Below, piece by piece: positions 1 through 8,025 of a stretch of 64,000 nt of DNA. The DNA lies in assembly GCA_964428475.1 (NCBI GenBank), contig CAYRYO010000004.1, positions 1 to 64,000 on the forward strand, given 5' to 3'. Source of the DNA: JARICQ01 sp964428475 (GTDB taxonomy: Bacteria > Bacillota > Clostridia > Tissierellales > Tissierellaceae). Each line of letters begins with the position of its first letter. Positions within the stretch are counted from its first letter, which is position 1. The notes below the pieces were generated by a model. That model searched no databases, was not told the origin of the DNA, and was given only the letters and a program-made list of their open reading frames with translations. Both the position numbers and the translations under genes were made by a program.

Positions 1-864
1 ATGATCTATAGACTTTTAAAAGAAAAAATAGAGGAATTCATAGATATAAAGGTAGTGGGATACTTGCCTTATGACAAAGAACTTCAAATAGAAAGTAGAA
101 GCTTGGGGCTAATCAATCCAGAGGAAAAGTCGGATTATGATGATTTAATAGACATCAAATCTAAAATAGTAGAAAAAACTATAGACATAGATGGTATACT
201 AAACATGATGAACTCATTTGAGCTTAAATCCTATAAATATGCTAGAAAAAGAGATATAAAAGTTGCCATAGCATATGACAGCGCATTTAATTTTTATTTC
301 AATGAAAATTTAAAGCTATTAGAAAATCTCACAGAAGTGGTATATTTTTCACCATTAGAAGACAAGAGCGTTCCAGCTTGTGATATGATTTATGTGGGCG
401 GAGGATATCCAGAGCTATATGCAAAGGATTTATCAGATAATAAGAGCATGCTAAATTCCATATATAAGGAATCGCAAAGGGGCAAGCATATACTAGCAGA
501 ATCTGGGGGATTTATATATTTAACCAATTCGATAGAAAATCATCCTATGGCAGGTGTATTCAATGCTAAGGCCACTATGACTGATAGACTTCAAAGATTT
601 GGATATGTAGATATTGAATTTAAAGAAGATACAATATTAGGAGAGAAGGGTACAAGATTAAAAGGCAATGAATATCACAAATCAGTGACAGAAATAAAGG
701 AGCCTTCCCTATTTCACATACAGAAACCAATGGGAAATAGGACTTGGGACTGTGGATATAGTTATAAAAACACCCTTGCCTACTATCAACATATAAATTT
801 TCTTGGAAATATGGATGTGTTGGATTATTTACTTGATAGCATAGAGACTAAAAGAAAAGAGTGA
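1..864 (+). CDS. cbiA: cobyrinic acid a,c-diamide synthase, C-terminal part
   Basis: Partial at the left edge: the N-terminal ATP-binding half starts upstream, and the ATG at base 1 is probably internal. CbiA amidates the a and c side chains of (cobalt-)cobyrinate using ATP and glutamine. Visible are the end of the synthetase domain and a glutamine-amidotransferase-like domain with VGGGYPELY (about residues 131-139), GNEYHKS (about 221-227) and the turn AESGGFIYL. Family members have Cys in that turn (ECGG), but here codon 168 (bases 502-504) is TCT, Ser, so the usual nucleophile is missing. First gene seen of an anaerobic cobalamin operon; its stop sits just before the cbiC start. Identity is firm from domain and context; whether it can use glutamine is open. 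Confidence 0.9.
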   Translation: MIYRLLKEKIEEFIDIKVVGYLPYDKELQIESRSLGLINPEEKSDYDDLIDIKSKIVEKTIDIDGILNMMNSFELKSYKYARKRDIKVAIAYDSAFNFYFNENLKLLENLTEVVYFSPLEDKSVPACDMIYVGGGYPELYAKDLSDNKSMLNSIYKESQRGKHILAESGGFIYLTNSIENHPMAGVFNAKATMTDRLQRFGYVDIEFKEDTILGEKGTRLKGNEYHKSVTEIKEPSLFHIQKPMGNRTWDCGYSYKNTLAYYQHINFLGNMDVLDYLLDSIETKRKE

Positions 865-869
865 TAAAT

Positions 870-1496
870 ATGTATATAAAAAAACCCATGGAAATAGAAA
901 ATAAAAGCATGGATATAATAGATGAGGTAATGGGCGATACTGATTTTTCAGATGAAGAGATCATAATAGCCAAGAGAATGATACATACTACGGGAGATTT
1001 TGAATATAGAAAGATAATTGACTTTAAAGCTGATTTTATAAATATAGCAAAAGAAGAGATATCAAAGGGAATCACTATATATACAGATACCAAGATGGTA
1101 TATGCAGGTATAAATAAAAAAGCCTTGCAAGGAGCAAATTGTAAATTGAAGTATTTTATAGATGATGAAAGAGCATATTCATTATCCAAACAGCTAGGTA
1201 GAACAAGATCATCTTGTGCTATCGATTTGGCGGTAGAAGAAGGTATAGATGTATTTGTAATAGGAAATGCACCGACTGCCCTTTTTAGGATACTAGAGCT
1301 AGTAAGAGAAGGAAAAGTAAATCCAAAATTCATAGTGGGTGTTCCTGTGGGTTTTGTAGGAGCAGCAGAATCCAAAGAATATCTAAGAGAGTTTGATGAT
1401 ATACCATCTATTTCTACTATAGGAAACAAAGGTGGAAGCAATGTTGCAGCTTCAATAATCAATGCACTGCTATATATGGTGGTAGAAAGAGAATAG
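870..1496 (+). CDS. cbiC: cobalt-precorrin-8 methylmutase
   Basis: Moves the C-11 methyl group to C-12, turning cobalt-precorrin-8 into cobyrinate, in the cytoplasm. About 208 residues, normal for CbiC/CobH. The N-terminus MYIKKPMEIENKSMDII and the segment RMIHTTGDFEYRKII, which carries the conserved active-site His, are typical, as is the C-terminal GNKGGSNVAASIINALL. The ATG at 870 is preferred over the in-frame GTG at 861 because it gives the family N-terminus and leaves room for the AAGAGTGA ribosome binding site. Lies directly after cbiA and 16 bp before cbiD, so cotranscribed. Confidence 0.95.
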   Translation: MYIKKPMEIENKSMDIIDEVMGDTDFSDEEIIIAKRMIHTTGDFEYRKIIDFKADFINIAKEEISKGITIYTDTKMVYAGINKKALQGANCKLKYFIDDERAYSLSKQLGRTRSSCAIDLAVEEGIDVFVIGNAPTALFRILELVREGKVNPKFIVGVPVGFVGAAESKEYLREFDDIPSISTIGNKGGSNVAASIINALLYMVVERE

Positions 1497-1512
1497 AGAG
1501 GTAGAAGGAAAA

Positions 1513-2592
1513 ATGTCTAAACTCGATTTATATGTAATCAAAGAAGGCAAAAAATTAAGGTGTGGATATACTACAGGAAGTTGTGCAACAGCTGCAGCTA
1601 AGGCAGCTGCTATTATGCTTGAAAAAGGTCAGACAATAGAATATGTTGAGATAGATACTCCTGCAAATATAAGATTAAAGCTTGAAGTATATAATCAAAA
1701 TATAGAAAGTGATAAGGCTTCTTGTTCAGTGGAAAAGGATGCGGGTGATGATCCGGATAATACTGATGGAATACATATTTTTGCAGGGGTAAAAAAGAGA
1801 GACGATGGCAAGGTAAGTATAGATGGTGGCATAGGGATAGGCAGAATTAAGACAAAAGGACTTTTTGGAGAAATTGGAGATGCAGCAATAAATCCTGTTC
1901 CAAGACAGATGATAGAAAAAGAATTACTGGAACTATCAAAAGGTGGTTATGATGTAATCATCTATGCCCCAGAGGGTGAGCTGGTAGGCAAAAAAACCTT
2001 CAATAAAAACATAGGAATAGAGGGTGGTATATCTATCATTGGAAGCAAGGGTATAGTTTATCCAATGTCAGAGGAAGCCCTTTTAAAGACTATATATATG
2101 GAAATGGATATGATTGAAAAAACTCATGGGAAAGAGAATATAGTGCTAGTTCCAGGGAATTATGGAGAAAAGCTAGCAGATTCACTAGATATAAACTATC
2201 CAAAGGTGAAGATTTCAAATTTCGTAGGAGATAGCCTCCTATATGCCTATAGCAAGGGATTTAAAAATATTACCTTGGTAGGTCATATAGGAAAGTTTTG
2301 TAAACTTGCATTAGGAGTATTTAATACTCATAGCAAGGTTTGTGATGCTAGAATGGAAGCTTTTGTATATTATTTAGCCTTTATGGGAGCACCAATAGAA
2401 CTTTTAGAGACAATAAACAAAACCCTTACAGCTGAAGAAGGGGTAGAAATTTGTATAGAAGAGGGATATGGTAAGGTTATTAAAAACATGGAAAGTGGTG
2501 CAGAAGAGAGAATAAGAAAGTACTTAAAAGATGAAAATATAAATATCAAAGTAATTATTTATTCAATGAATAGAGGTGTAAATATATGCTAA
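1513..2592 (+). CDS. cbiD: cobalt-precorrin-5B C1-methyltransferase
   Basis: SAM-dependent methylation at C-1 of the corrin ring in the anaerobic (early cobalt) pathway. The protein has 359 residues, usual for CbiD. The N-terminal RCGYTTGSCATAAAKAA and the later GGIGIGRIKTKGL and VGHIGKFCKLALGVFNTHSK segments are characteristic. CbiD is diagnostic of the anaerobic route. A GAGAGGTAGAAGG stretch precedes the ATG. The 3' end overlaps cbiE by 7 bases, which suggests translational coupling. Confidence 0.96.
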   Translation: MSKLDLYVIKEGKKLRCGYTTGSCATAAAKAAAIMLEKGQTIEYVEIDTPANIRLKLEVYNQNIESDKASCSVEKDAGDDPDNTDGIHIFAGVKKRDDGKVSIDGGIGIGRIKTKGLFGEIGDAAINPVPRQMIEKELLELSKGGYDVIIYAPEGELVGKKTFNKNIGIEGGISIIGSKGIVYPMSEEALLKTIYMEMDMIEKTHGKENIVLVPGNYGEKLADSLDINYPKVKISNFVGDSLLYAYSKGFKNITLVGHIGKFCKLALGVFNTHSKVCDARMEAFVYYLAFMGAPIELLETINKTLTAEEGVEICIEEGYGKVIKNMESGAEERIRKYLKDENINIKVIIYSMNRGVNIC

Positions 2593-3182
2593 AGGTAGCA
2601 GGTATAGGGCCAGGAAGCCGAGAATATTTAACTTTAGAAGTAGAAGAACAAATAAAAAATACACCGATTATATTGGCTTTTGGAAGAATAGCTGAAACAC
2701 TTAAGGATATTCGTGAAGATATAATAAAGGTAAGTCGAGTAGATGAAGTATTGGAATATATAGAAGATGACAAAGAGATACTCTTACTTGCATCGGGCGA
2801 TCCTAATTTTTTTGGAATAGTCAATTTTCTAAAGCATAAGGGAATAGCAATCGAAGAAGTATTAGCTGGAATATCGTCTTTTCAATATATGATGTCAAAA
2901 TTACAAAAACCTTGGCAAAATGCTAAGTTTTTATCGCTTCATGGAAGGGAAGAAGATTTGAATATAGTTAAAAGGCATAATTTGTGTATTATCCTTATAG
3001 ATAAGGATAATATGCCGTCTTCAATATCAAAGACATTGTACAATCTGGGCATAAGGGGAACTATATATGCTGGATTTAATCTCTCTTATGACGATGAAAA
3101 TATAATAACGAAGAATATAGGTGAAGAAATAGATGATATTTCTTCGCTTGGAGTGGTGGTAATTGAAAATGAGATGGATTAA
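2586..3182 (+). CDS. cbiE: cobalt-precorrin-7 C5-methyltransferase
   Basis: Methylates C-5 of the corrin ring; partner of CbiT, which methylates C-15 and decarboxylates. The two activities are fused as CobL in aerobic-pathway organisms but separate here. 198 residues. Tetrapyrrole methylase features are the start VAGIGPGSREYLT, the ASGDPNFFG loop and the AGISSFQYM SAM-pocket segment. Overlaps cbiD upstream and cbiT downstream, all in one operon. Confidence 0.94.
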   Translation: MLKVAGIGPGSREYLTLEVEEQIKNTPIILAFGRIAETLKDIREDIIKVSRVDEVLEYIEDDKEILLLASGDPNFFGIVNFLKHKGIAIEEVLAGISSFQYMMSKLQKPWQNAKFLSLHGREEDLNIVKRHNLCIILIDKDNMPSSISKTLYNLGIRGTIYAGFNLSYDDENIITKNIGEEIDDISSLGVVVIENEMD

Positions 3183-3878
3183 AGATGAGATGTTTGTAAG
3201 AGGAAGCATTCCTATGACTAAATTCAATATAAGACTTTTAACTATAGGATATTTAGAAATAGAAAAGGGTGATAGATTAATAGATATTGGAGCTGGTACA
3301 GGTTCTATATCTATAGAAGCTTCATTACAAGGGGCAAGAGCTTGGGCGGTAGAAAGAGAAATTGAAGGTGCAGAATTAATAAAAGAGAATAACGATAAAT
3401 TTGCTACAGATATAAATATAATCCACGGACAAGCACCAGAGGATTTACCGGATATTATCTGCAATAAATGTTTTGTAGGTGGAAGTAGGGGAAATTTGAA
3501 GGGGATATTTAAATACNNNNNNNNNNNNNNNNNNNNNNNNNNNNNNNNNNNNNNNNNNNNNNNNNNNNNNNNNNNNNNNNNNNNNNNNNNNNNNNNNNNN
3601 NNNNNNNNNNNNNNNNCAATAAATGTTTTGTAGGTGGAAGTAGGGGAAATTTGAAGGGGATATTTAAATACTTAGATACCCATTTAGAAAAAGATGGGAT
3701 TTTGTGTGCTAATTTTATAACACTTAAAAATCTAAGTGAATTTACAGACTTGCTAAATCAATATAAATATAAGGATATAGAAACACAATTGATACAAGTA
3801 TCGGTAGCGGATAAAATTGGACTTCTTAAAAGTCAAAATCCAATTTTCATAATAAAGGGAGTGAAGACAGATGATTAA
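3169..3878 (+). CDS. cbiT: cobalt-precorrin-6B C15-methyltransferase (interrupted by false scaffold gap)
   Basis: C-15 methylation with decarboxylation of the C-12 acetate side chain. Class I SAM methyltransferase: the DIGAGTGSISIEAS motif binds SAM, and the N-terminal WIKDEMFVRGSIPMTK is typical. A 100-N block (3517-3616) splits the gene, but the 55 bases before it recur exactly after it. Removing the Ns and one copy joins 3169-3516 to 3672-3878 in frame and gives about 184 residues, the normal CbiT length. The gene is therefore intact, not broken. A TTG at 3163 is an alternative start. The 3' end overlaps cbiF. Confidence 0.93.
3462..3671. repeat. 55-bp direct duplication flanking a 100-N gap (assembly artefact)
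   Basis: Bases 3462-3516 and 3617-3671 are identical over 55 bp, separated by exactly 100 Ns. This is what two contigs ending in the same k-mer look like after scaffolding with a fixed-size gap. Collapsing the two copies restores cbiT in frame. Not a biological repeat. Confidence 0.93.
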
Positions 3879-4626
3879 TTTTGTAGGGGCAGGTCCAGGA
3901 AATGTAGATCTTATAACGGTCAAGGGAAGAAGGTTATTAGAACAAGCAGATATAGTGGTTTATGCAGGTTCCTTGGTTTCTAAGGAACATTTAGAATTTT
4001 GCAAGGATAGTTGTAAGTTTTACAATTCGGCTTCAATGACATTAGAAGAAGTAATAGAGGTAATGGAAGACGGAGTAGGGGAAAATCTGAAAGTGGTTAG
4101 ATTACATACAGGAGACCCTACCATTTACGGGGCAATAAGAGAGCAAATGGATATATTAAATGACAAGAAGATAGATTATCAAGTGATCCCAGGAGTTAGC
4201 TCCTTTACTGCAGCATGTGCATCAATAAAAAGAGAGTTTACACTTCCTGATGTAAGTCAAACCATAATACTTACAAGAATAAAAGGACGCACTCCAGTGC
4301 CAGAAGATGAGGATTTAGCTGGTTTAGCAAAACACAATGCCTCTATGGCAATATTTTTATCTGTGCAATCAATAAAAGAAGTAGTAGATAAGTTAATAGA
4401 GGGATATGGAAGAGATGACGTTCCTGTTGCTGTAGTTTATAAAGCTAGCTGGGAAGATGAAAAAACTGTATTTGGAACATTAAAAAACATAGAAAATAAA
4501 ATAAAAGAGGAAAATATAACAAAAACTGCTCAAATTCTTGTAGGGGATTTTATAGAAGGAGAGTATCAAAGATCTAAATTATACGATCCTGAATTTACCC
4601 ATGAATATAGGGATGCTAAAAAATGA
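3871..4626 (+). CDS. cbiF: cobalt-precorrin-4 C11-methyltransferase
   Basis: SAM-dependent C-11 methylation, the step after ring contraction in corrin synthesis. 251 residues. Tetrapyrrole methylase fold: NFVGAGPGNVDLITVKG at the N-terminus, LHTGDPTIYGA loop, and IPGVSSFTAACA in the SAM pocket; VYAGSLV is typical of CbiF/CobM. The ATG overlaps the cbiT stop. In most anaerobic operons cbiG follows at once; here a 71-bp non-coding stretch and then cbiH follow. The stop TGA overlaps an ATG that opens only five codons. Confidence 0.95.
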   Translation: MINFVGAGPGNVDLITVKGRRLLEQADIVVYAGSLVSKEHLEFCKDSCKFYNSASMTLEEVIEVMEDGVGENLKVVRLHTGDPTIYGAIREQMDILNDKKIDYQVIPGVSSFTAACASIKREFTLPDVSQTIILTRIKGRTPVPEDEDLAGLAKHNASMAIFLSVQSIKEVVDKLIEGYGRDDVPVAVVYKASWEDEKTVFGTLKNIENKIKEENITKTAQILVGDFIEGEYQRSKLYDPEFTHEYRDAKK

Positions 4627-4697
4627 AAATAGATATATAGATAGAGGAAAATTAAAATGCCAAGCAATTACAATATCCATATAAAAGGAGAGAAAAG
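4627..4697 (+). other. spacer between cbiF and cbiH where cbiG is expected
   Basis: This 71-bp spacer is longer than the other junctions of the operon, which overlap or nearly touch. An ATGA overlap at the cbiF stop begins a five-codon reading frame, MKIDI, then a stop. It may be the start of a lost gene or chance. An AAGGAG ribosome binding site for cbiH lies at its right end. No CbiG-like protein is encoded anywhere in the window. Confidence 0.5.
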
Positions 4698-5420
4698 ATG
4701 GCTAAATTATATGTAGTAGGCATAGGGCCAGGTGGAAGAGAACATATGACATTTAGAGCGATAGAAACGATAAAAAATAGTGAAGTGATAGTTGGGTATA
4801 CTCCCTATATAGAGTATTTAGGTGAATTAGTAGATGGCAAAGAATTATTCTCTACAGGAATGAGGGGAGAAATCGAAAGATGTGAAAAAGCCATAGAATT
4901 TGTTAGAGCAGGTAAAACTACTGCTATAGTCAGCACAGGTGATGCAGGACTATATGGTATGGCAGGGCCCATACTTGAATTAGCTAGTGACATACAAGTT
5001 GAGATTGTACCTGGTATAACAGCAGCATTTTCAGCAGCATCAGAATTAGGAGCTGCTATAATGCATGATTATGCATCAATAAGCCTATCTGATTTAATGA
5101 CACCTTGGCAAGTAATACTCAAGAGAGTGAAGAGCGCAGCTCAAGCTGATTTTATAATAGCAATATACAATCCTCGTTCAAAGGGTAGAAAACACCATTT
5201 AAGTCAATCTATAGATATTGTATTAAAATATAGAGATCCAAAAACTCCAGTGGGAATAGTAAAAAACTCCGGAAGAGATGGAAGGGAAATCACACTTACT
5301 AGCTTAGACAGTATAGACTATGAAAAGATAGATATGCTTACTGTATTAATCATAGGAAACAGCAAGACATATATAGAAAAGGATAGGATGATTACTCCAA
5401 GAGGATATGATATACAATGA
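4698..5420 (+). CDS. cbiH: cobalt-factor III / precorrin-3B C17-methyltransferase
   Basis: Catalyses C-17 methylation with ring contraction. 240 residues; tetrapyrrole methylase with LYVVGIGPGGREHMT at the start, STGDAGLYGMAGPILELA and VPGITAAFSAASELGAA. VGYTPYIEYL and the AIYNPRSKGRKHHL segment are characteristic of CbiH/CobJ. It is not fused to CbiG. Preceded by AAAAGGAGAG. The 3' end overlaps cbiJ by four bases. Confidence 0.95.
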   Translation: MAKLYVVGIGPGGREHMTFRAIETIKNSEVIVGYTPYIEYLGELVDGKELFSTGMRGEIERCEKAIEFVRAGKTTAIVSTGDAGLYGMAGPILELASDIQVEIVPGITAAFSAASELGAAIMHDYASISLSDLMTPWQVILKRVKSAAQADFIIAIYNPRSKGRKHHLSQSIDIVLKYRDPKTPVGIVKNSGRDGREITLTSLDSIDYEKIDMLTVLIIGNSKTYIEKDRMITPRGYDIQ

Positions 5421-6163
5421 TTTGGATAATAGCAGGAACTAGTGAAGGTAGAGAGATAATAGAGAGAATAAATGATATAGATTCTTTTATAGCTACAGTC
5501 GCTACAGATGGAGGTAGGGAATTTATTGAGTCCAAAAATGTAGAAGTAGGTCGGATGAACTATGACCAAATGAAGCACTTCGCATTGAAAAACAAAGTAT
5601 CTCTGATAGTAGATATGACTCATCCCTATGCAAAAATAGTATCTAAAAATGCGAAAGACCTAGGGGACCAACTTAAGATAAAATATATTAGATATACTAG
5701 GGAATCATTACAAAGAAATTCCAATGCAATTTATTTAGAAAACTATGAGGATGCTTGTAGTTATTTATCTAAAATTAAAGGCACTGTATTTTTTACTACG
5801 GGATCTAAAAATATTGTTGATTTTGAAAAGATAAAAGAAGGCAATAGATTTATATATAGAATACTACCAGCATTAGAGAGCATAAAAATATGCAGTGACC
5901 TAGGAATTTCAATGAAAGATATAATAGCTGTTTTAGGTCCATTTTCTATTGAGTGTAATATAGCTATGTTCAAAGAATATAATGCGGATTATGTTGTAAT
6001 GAAAGACAGTGGAATTAAGGGTGGAACTGTTGAGAAAATAAAGGCTTGTGAAGACATAGATATTAGGCCAATAATTATTTCTAGACAGCTGGAAAATGGG
6101 ATAGATAATTTAGATAAAATAGAAAAGATAATCAGAGAAGAAACCAATAAAAATAGTAGGTGA
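5417..6163 (+). CDS. cbiJ: cobalt-precorrin-6A reductase
   Basis: Reduces the corrin macrocycle of cobalt-precorrin-6A with a nicotinamide cofactor. 248 residues, normal for CbiJ/CobK. Typical features are MIWIIAGTSEGREI at the N-terminus, VDMTHPYAKIVSKNA, ENYEDA and FFTTGSKNI in the middle, and VVMKDSGIKGG near the C-terminus. The ATG overlaps the cbiH stop (ATGA). cobU follows after 4 bases. Confidence 0.94.
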   Translation: MIWIIAGTSEGREIIERINDIDSFIATVATDGGREFIESKNVEVGRMNYDQMKHFALKNKVSLIVDMTHPYAKIVSKNAKDLGDQLKIKYIRYTRESLQRNSNAIYLENYEDACSYLSKIKGTVFFTTGSKNIVDFEKIKEGNRFIYRILPALESIKICSDLGISMKDIIAVLGPFSIECNIAMFKEYNADYVVMKDSGIKGGTVEKIKACEDIDIRPIIISRQLENGIDNLDKIEKIIREETNKNSR

Positions 6164-6167
6164 AAAT

Positions 6168-6704
6168 ATGATTTATTTGATTACAGGTGGAGCTAGAAGT
6201 GGAAAGAGTAGTTTTGCGGAGAGTCTATATAAAGACAATTTAGATGTGGTTTATATAGCTACTTCCAAGATATGGGATGTAGAAATGGAAGATAGAGTAA
6301 AACTTCATAAAGAGTCTAGACCGGGTGAGTGGCGTACATTTGAGGGCAATTACAATCTATTGGAAGCAGTAGGAGAGGAAAGACATTACTTATTAGATTG
6401 TATTACAGTGCTTACATCAAATATAATGTACGATATATCTAAGGATATAGAATATATAGACCATAATCTACAAAGAAAGATAGAAGATACTGTGGTATTA
6501 GAACTAGACAAATTAATAGATGAAATTGAGTTTAAAGGCTATGAGCTAGTATTAGTAACAAATGAAGTGGGAGCCTCTATAGTACCTGAAAATCATGTAA
6601 GTAGGGTCTTTAGAGATATTCAAGGGAGAGTAAACCAAAGGATAGCATCACTTTCAAATGAGGTTTATTTGGTATGCTGTGGTATACCAGTGAAGATTAA
6701 ATGA
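6168..6704 (+). CDS. cobU: adenosylcobinamide kinase / adenosylcobinamide-phosphate guanylyltransferase
   Basis: Bifunctional enzyme of nucleotide-loop assembly: phosphorylates adenosylcobinamide and transfers GMP to give adenosyl-GDP-cobinamide. 178 residues. Walker A is TGGARSGKSSFAE (about residues 5-17); HKESRPGEWRTFE carries the conserved His region that is guanylylated in the family; LVTNEVGASIVPE is the usual late motif. Ends by overlapping cobS (ATGA), so the two are probably translationally coupled. Confidence 0.96.
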   Translation: MIYLITGGARSGKSSFAESLYKDNLDVVYIATSKIWDVEMEDRVKLHKESRPGEWRTFEGNYNLLEAVGEERHYLLDCITVLTSNIMYDISKDIEYIDHNLQRKIEDTVVLELDKLIDEIEFKGYELVLVTNEVGASIVPENHVSRVFRDIQGRVNQRIASLSNEVYLVCCGIPVKIK

Positions 6705-7435
6705 TAAAGGGATTGATTTTAGCATTTCAATTTTTCACACGTATACCTATAAATATACCTGTTGACTTTAGTGAGAAGAATATAAAATATAGTGTATTTT
6801 TCCTACCACTAGTAGGTGGGGTAATTGGAGGAATAGGAGGACTAATTTACTTTGTACTATTTAAATATGATCTAATGATAGCATCTTTTATGACCGTTCT
6901 ATCAACTATAATTTTAACGGGAGGGCTTCATTTAGATGGTCTTTCTGATACTTTTGATGGATTTTTATCAAATAGAGATAAAGAAAAAACACTAGAGATA
7001 ATGAAAGATAGTAGGATTGGTGCATTTGGAGTTTTAAGCATGGTATTGCTTATTTTATTTAAGTTTATATTGATTTTTAGTATATCTCAACCATTATTGG
7101 CTTTGATTCTTTCTTTTACTAATAGCAGAATTGTAATTGCTTGGATAATATCTACAAAAAAAACATCGAGGTCAAATGGAATAGGAAAGATGTTTAGTGA
7201 TAGTGAACCTAAAACTCTTATGATAATGAGTGCTATGATTTATCTACTAATTTTGTTTATTTTAGACATTAAATACATAATACCTTTGATTGTTACATTT
7301 TTAGCGGCAGAATATATTAGCCATGTATCATATAAAAAGATAGATGGTGTTACAGGTGATGTATGTGGTGCAATAATAGAAATAGGAGATGTTATTTCTC
7401 TTTTAAGTTTTTGGGTAGTGATGATATGGACATAA
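6701..7435 (+). CDS. cobS: adenosylcobinamide-GDP ribazoletransferase (cobalamin synthase)
   Basis: Integral membrane enzyme joining alpha-ribazole(-phosphate) to adenosyl-GDP-cobinamide. 244 residues with about six hydrophobic segments. The acidic motif GGLHLDGLSDTFDGF, with the DSRIGAFG loop after it, is the CobS signature, and FFTRIPI near the N-terminus is typical. Located between cobU and cobC; the cobC start lies inside its last codons. Confidence 0.95.
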   Translation: MIKGLILAFQFFTRIPINIPVDFSEKNIKYSVFFLPLVGGVIGGIGGLIYFVLFKYDLMIASFMTVLSTIILTGGLHLDGLSDTFDGFLSNRDKEKTLEIMKDSRIGAFGVLSMVLLILFKFILIFSISQPLLALILSFTNSRIVIAWIISTKKTSRSNGIGKMFSDSEPKTLMIMSAMIYLLILFILDIKYIIPLIVTFLAAEYISHVSYKKIDGVTGDVCGAIIEIGDVISLLSFWVVMIWT

Positions 7436-8001
7436 TAATGATAAGACATGGAGAAACACAAGATAATATAGAAAAGGTATTTAGCAGAGATAGCACATCT
7501 CTTACGCAAAAGGGCAAAGACGAGATACTAATGGCAAAAGACTTACTTACTCAGATCAAATACGAAAAAGTATATTATAGCCCACTAAAGAGGACAGTAG
7601 AGTCACTACAATATCTTGGACTCAAAGGTGAAATAGAATCAAGAATTAGAGAGATTAACTTTGGAGCTTTTACGGGGAAGACATTTAAAGAAATCAGTGA
7701 CATATATCCTGTAGAATCAAAAGCATGGATATCTGATTCAATAAACTACAGAGTTCCACAAGGTGAAAGTGTATTGGATGTATATAATAGGCTAAGTGAA
7801 TTCTTAGAAGAAGTTGTTATAAGTGGTAGGAACACCCTATTAATTTGCCATGATTGTGTTATACGACTAGCACTTTGCTGGATATTTGACAATCCAGATT
7901 ATTTTTTTAGATTCAAAGTGGAAAATGCTAGTATAAATATTATTTCTATAGATGATGATTATAAGTATATAAAAAAGACAAACTACAAATATCCACTTTA
8001 A
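7426..8001 (+). CDS. cobC: alpha-ribazole phosphatase (histidine phosphatase family)
   Basis: Probable removal of phosphate from alpha-ribazole-5'-phosphate or cobalamin-5'-phosphate. About 191 residues, histidine phosphatase superfamily: IRHGETQDN carries the catalytic His near the N-terminus, INFGAFTGKTFKEI the conserved acidic loop, and LICHDCVIRLAL the second His. The start at 7426 gives MDIIMIRHGE and overlaps cobS by 10 bases; the reading frame upstream is just cobS out of frame. Family assignment is firm, substrate comes from the operon. Confidence 0.88.
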   Translation: MDIIMIRHGETQDNIEKVFSRDSTSLTQKGKDEILMAKDLLTQIKYEKVYYSPLKRTVESLQYLGLKGEIESRIREINFGAFTGKTFKEISDIYPVESKAWISDSINYRVPQGESVLDVYNRLSEFLEEVVISGRNTLLICHDCVIRLALCWIFDNPDYFFRFKVENASINIISIDDDYKYIKKTNYKYPL

Positions 8002-8025
8002 GGTAGATGTTTGTAGTCTTTTTTA
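7982..8025. terminator. bidirectional terminator between cobC and the sigma gene
   Basis: Inverted repeat (ACTACAAATATC against GATGTTTGTAGT) at the end of cobC. It is followed by a T run on the plus strand and by TTTTTT on the minus strand, so it can serve both convergent genes. The plus-strand T run touches the sigma-gene stop codon. Confidence 0.8.

Noticed and set aside
848..1462. Long open frame antisense to cbiC
   Set aside because: No ribosome binding site, low-complexity Ser/Ile-rich translation, and the plus strand encodes a clear CbiC. It is a shadow of the A+T-rich codon pattern.
3462..3671. Direct repeats as CRISPR or biological duplication
   Set aside because: Only two 55-bp copies around exactly 100 Ns, with the same pattern in another gene; an assembly overlap explains it.
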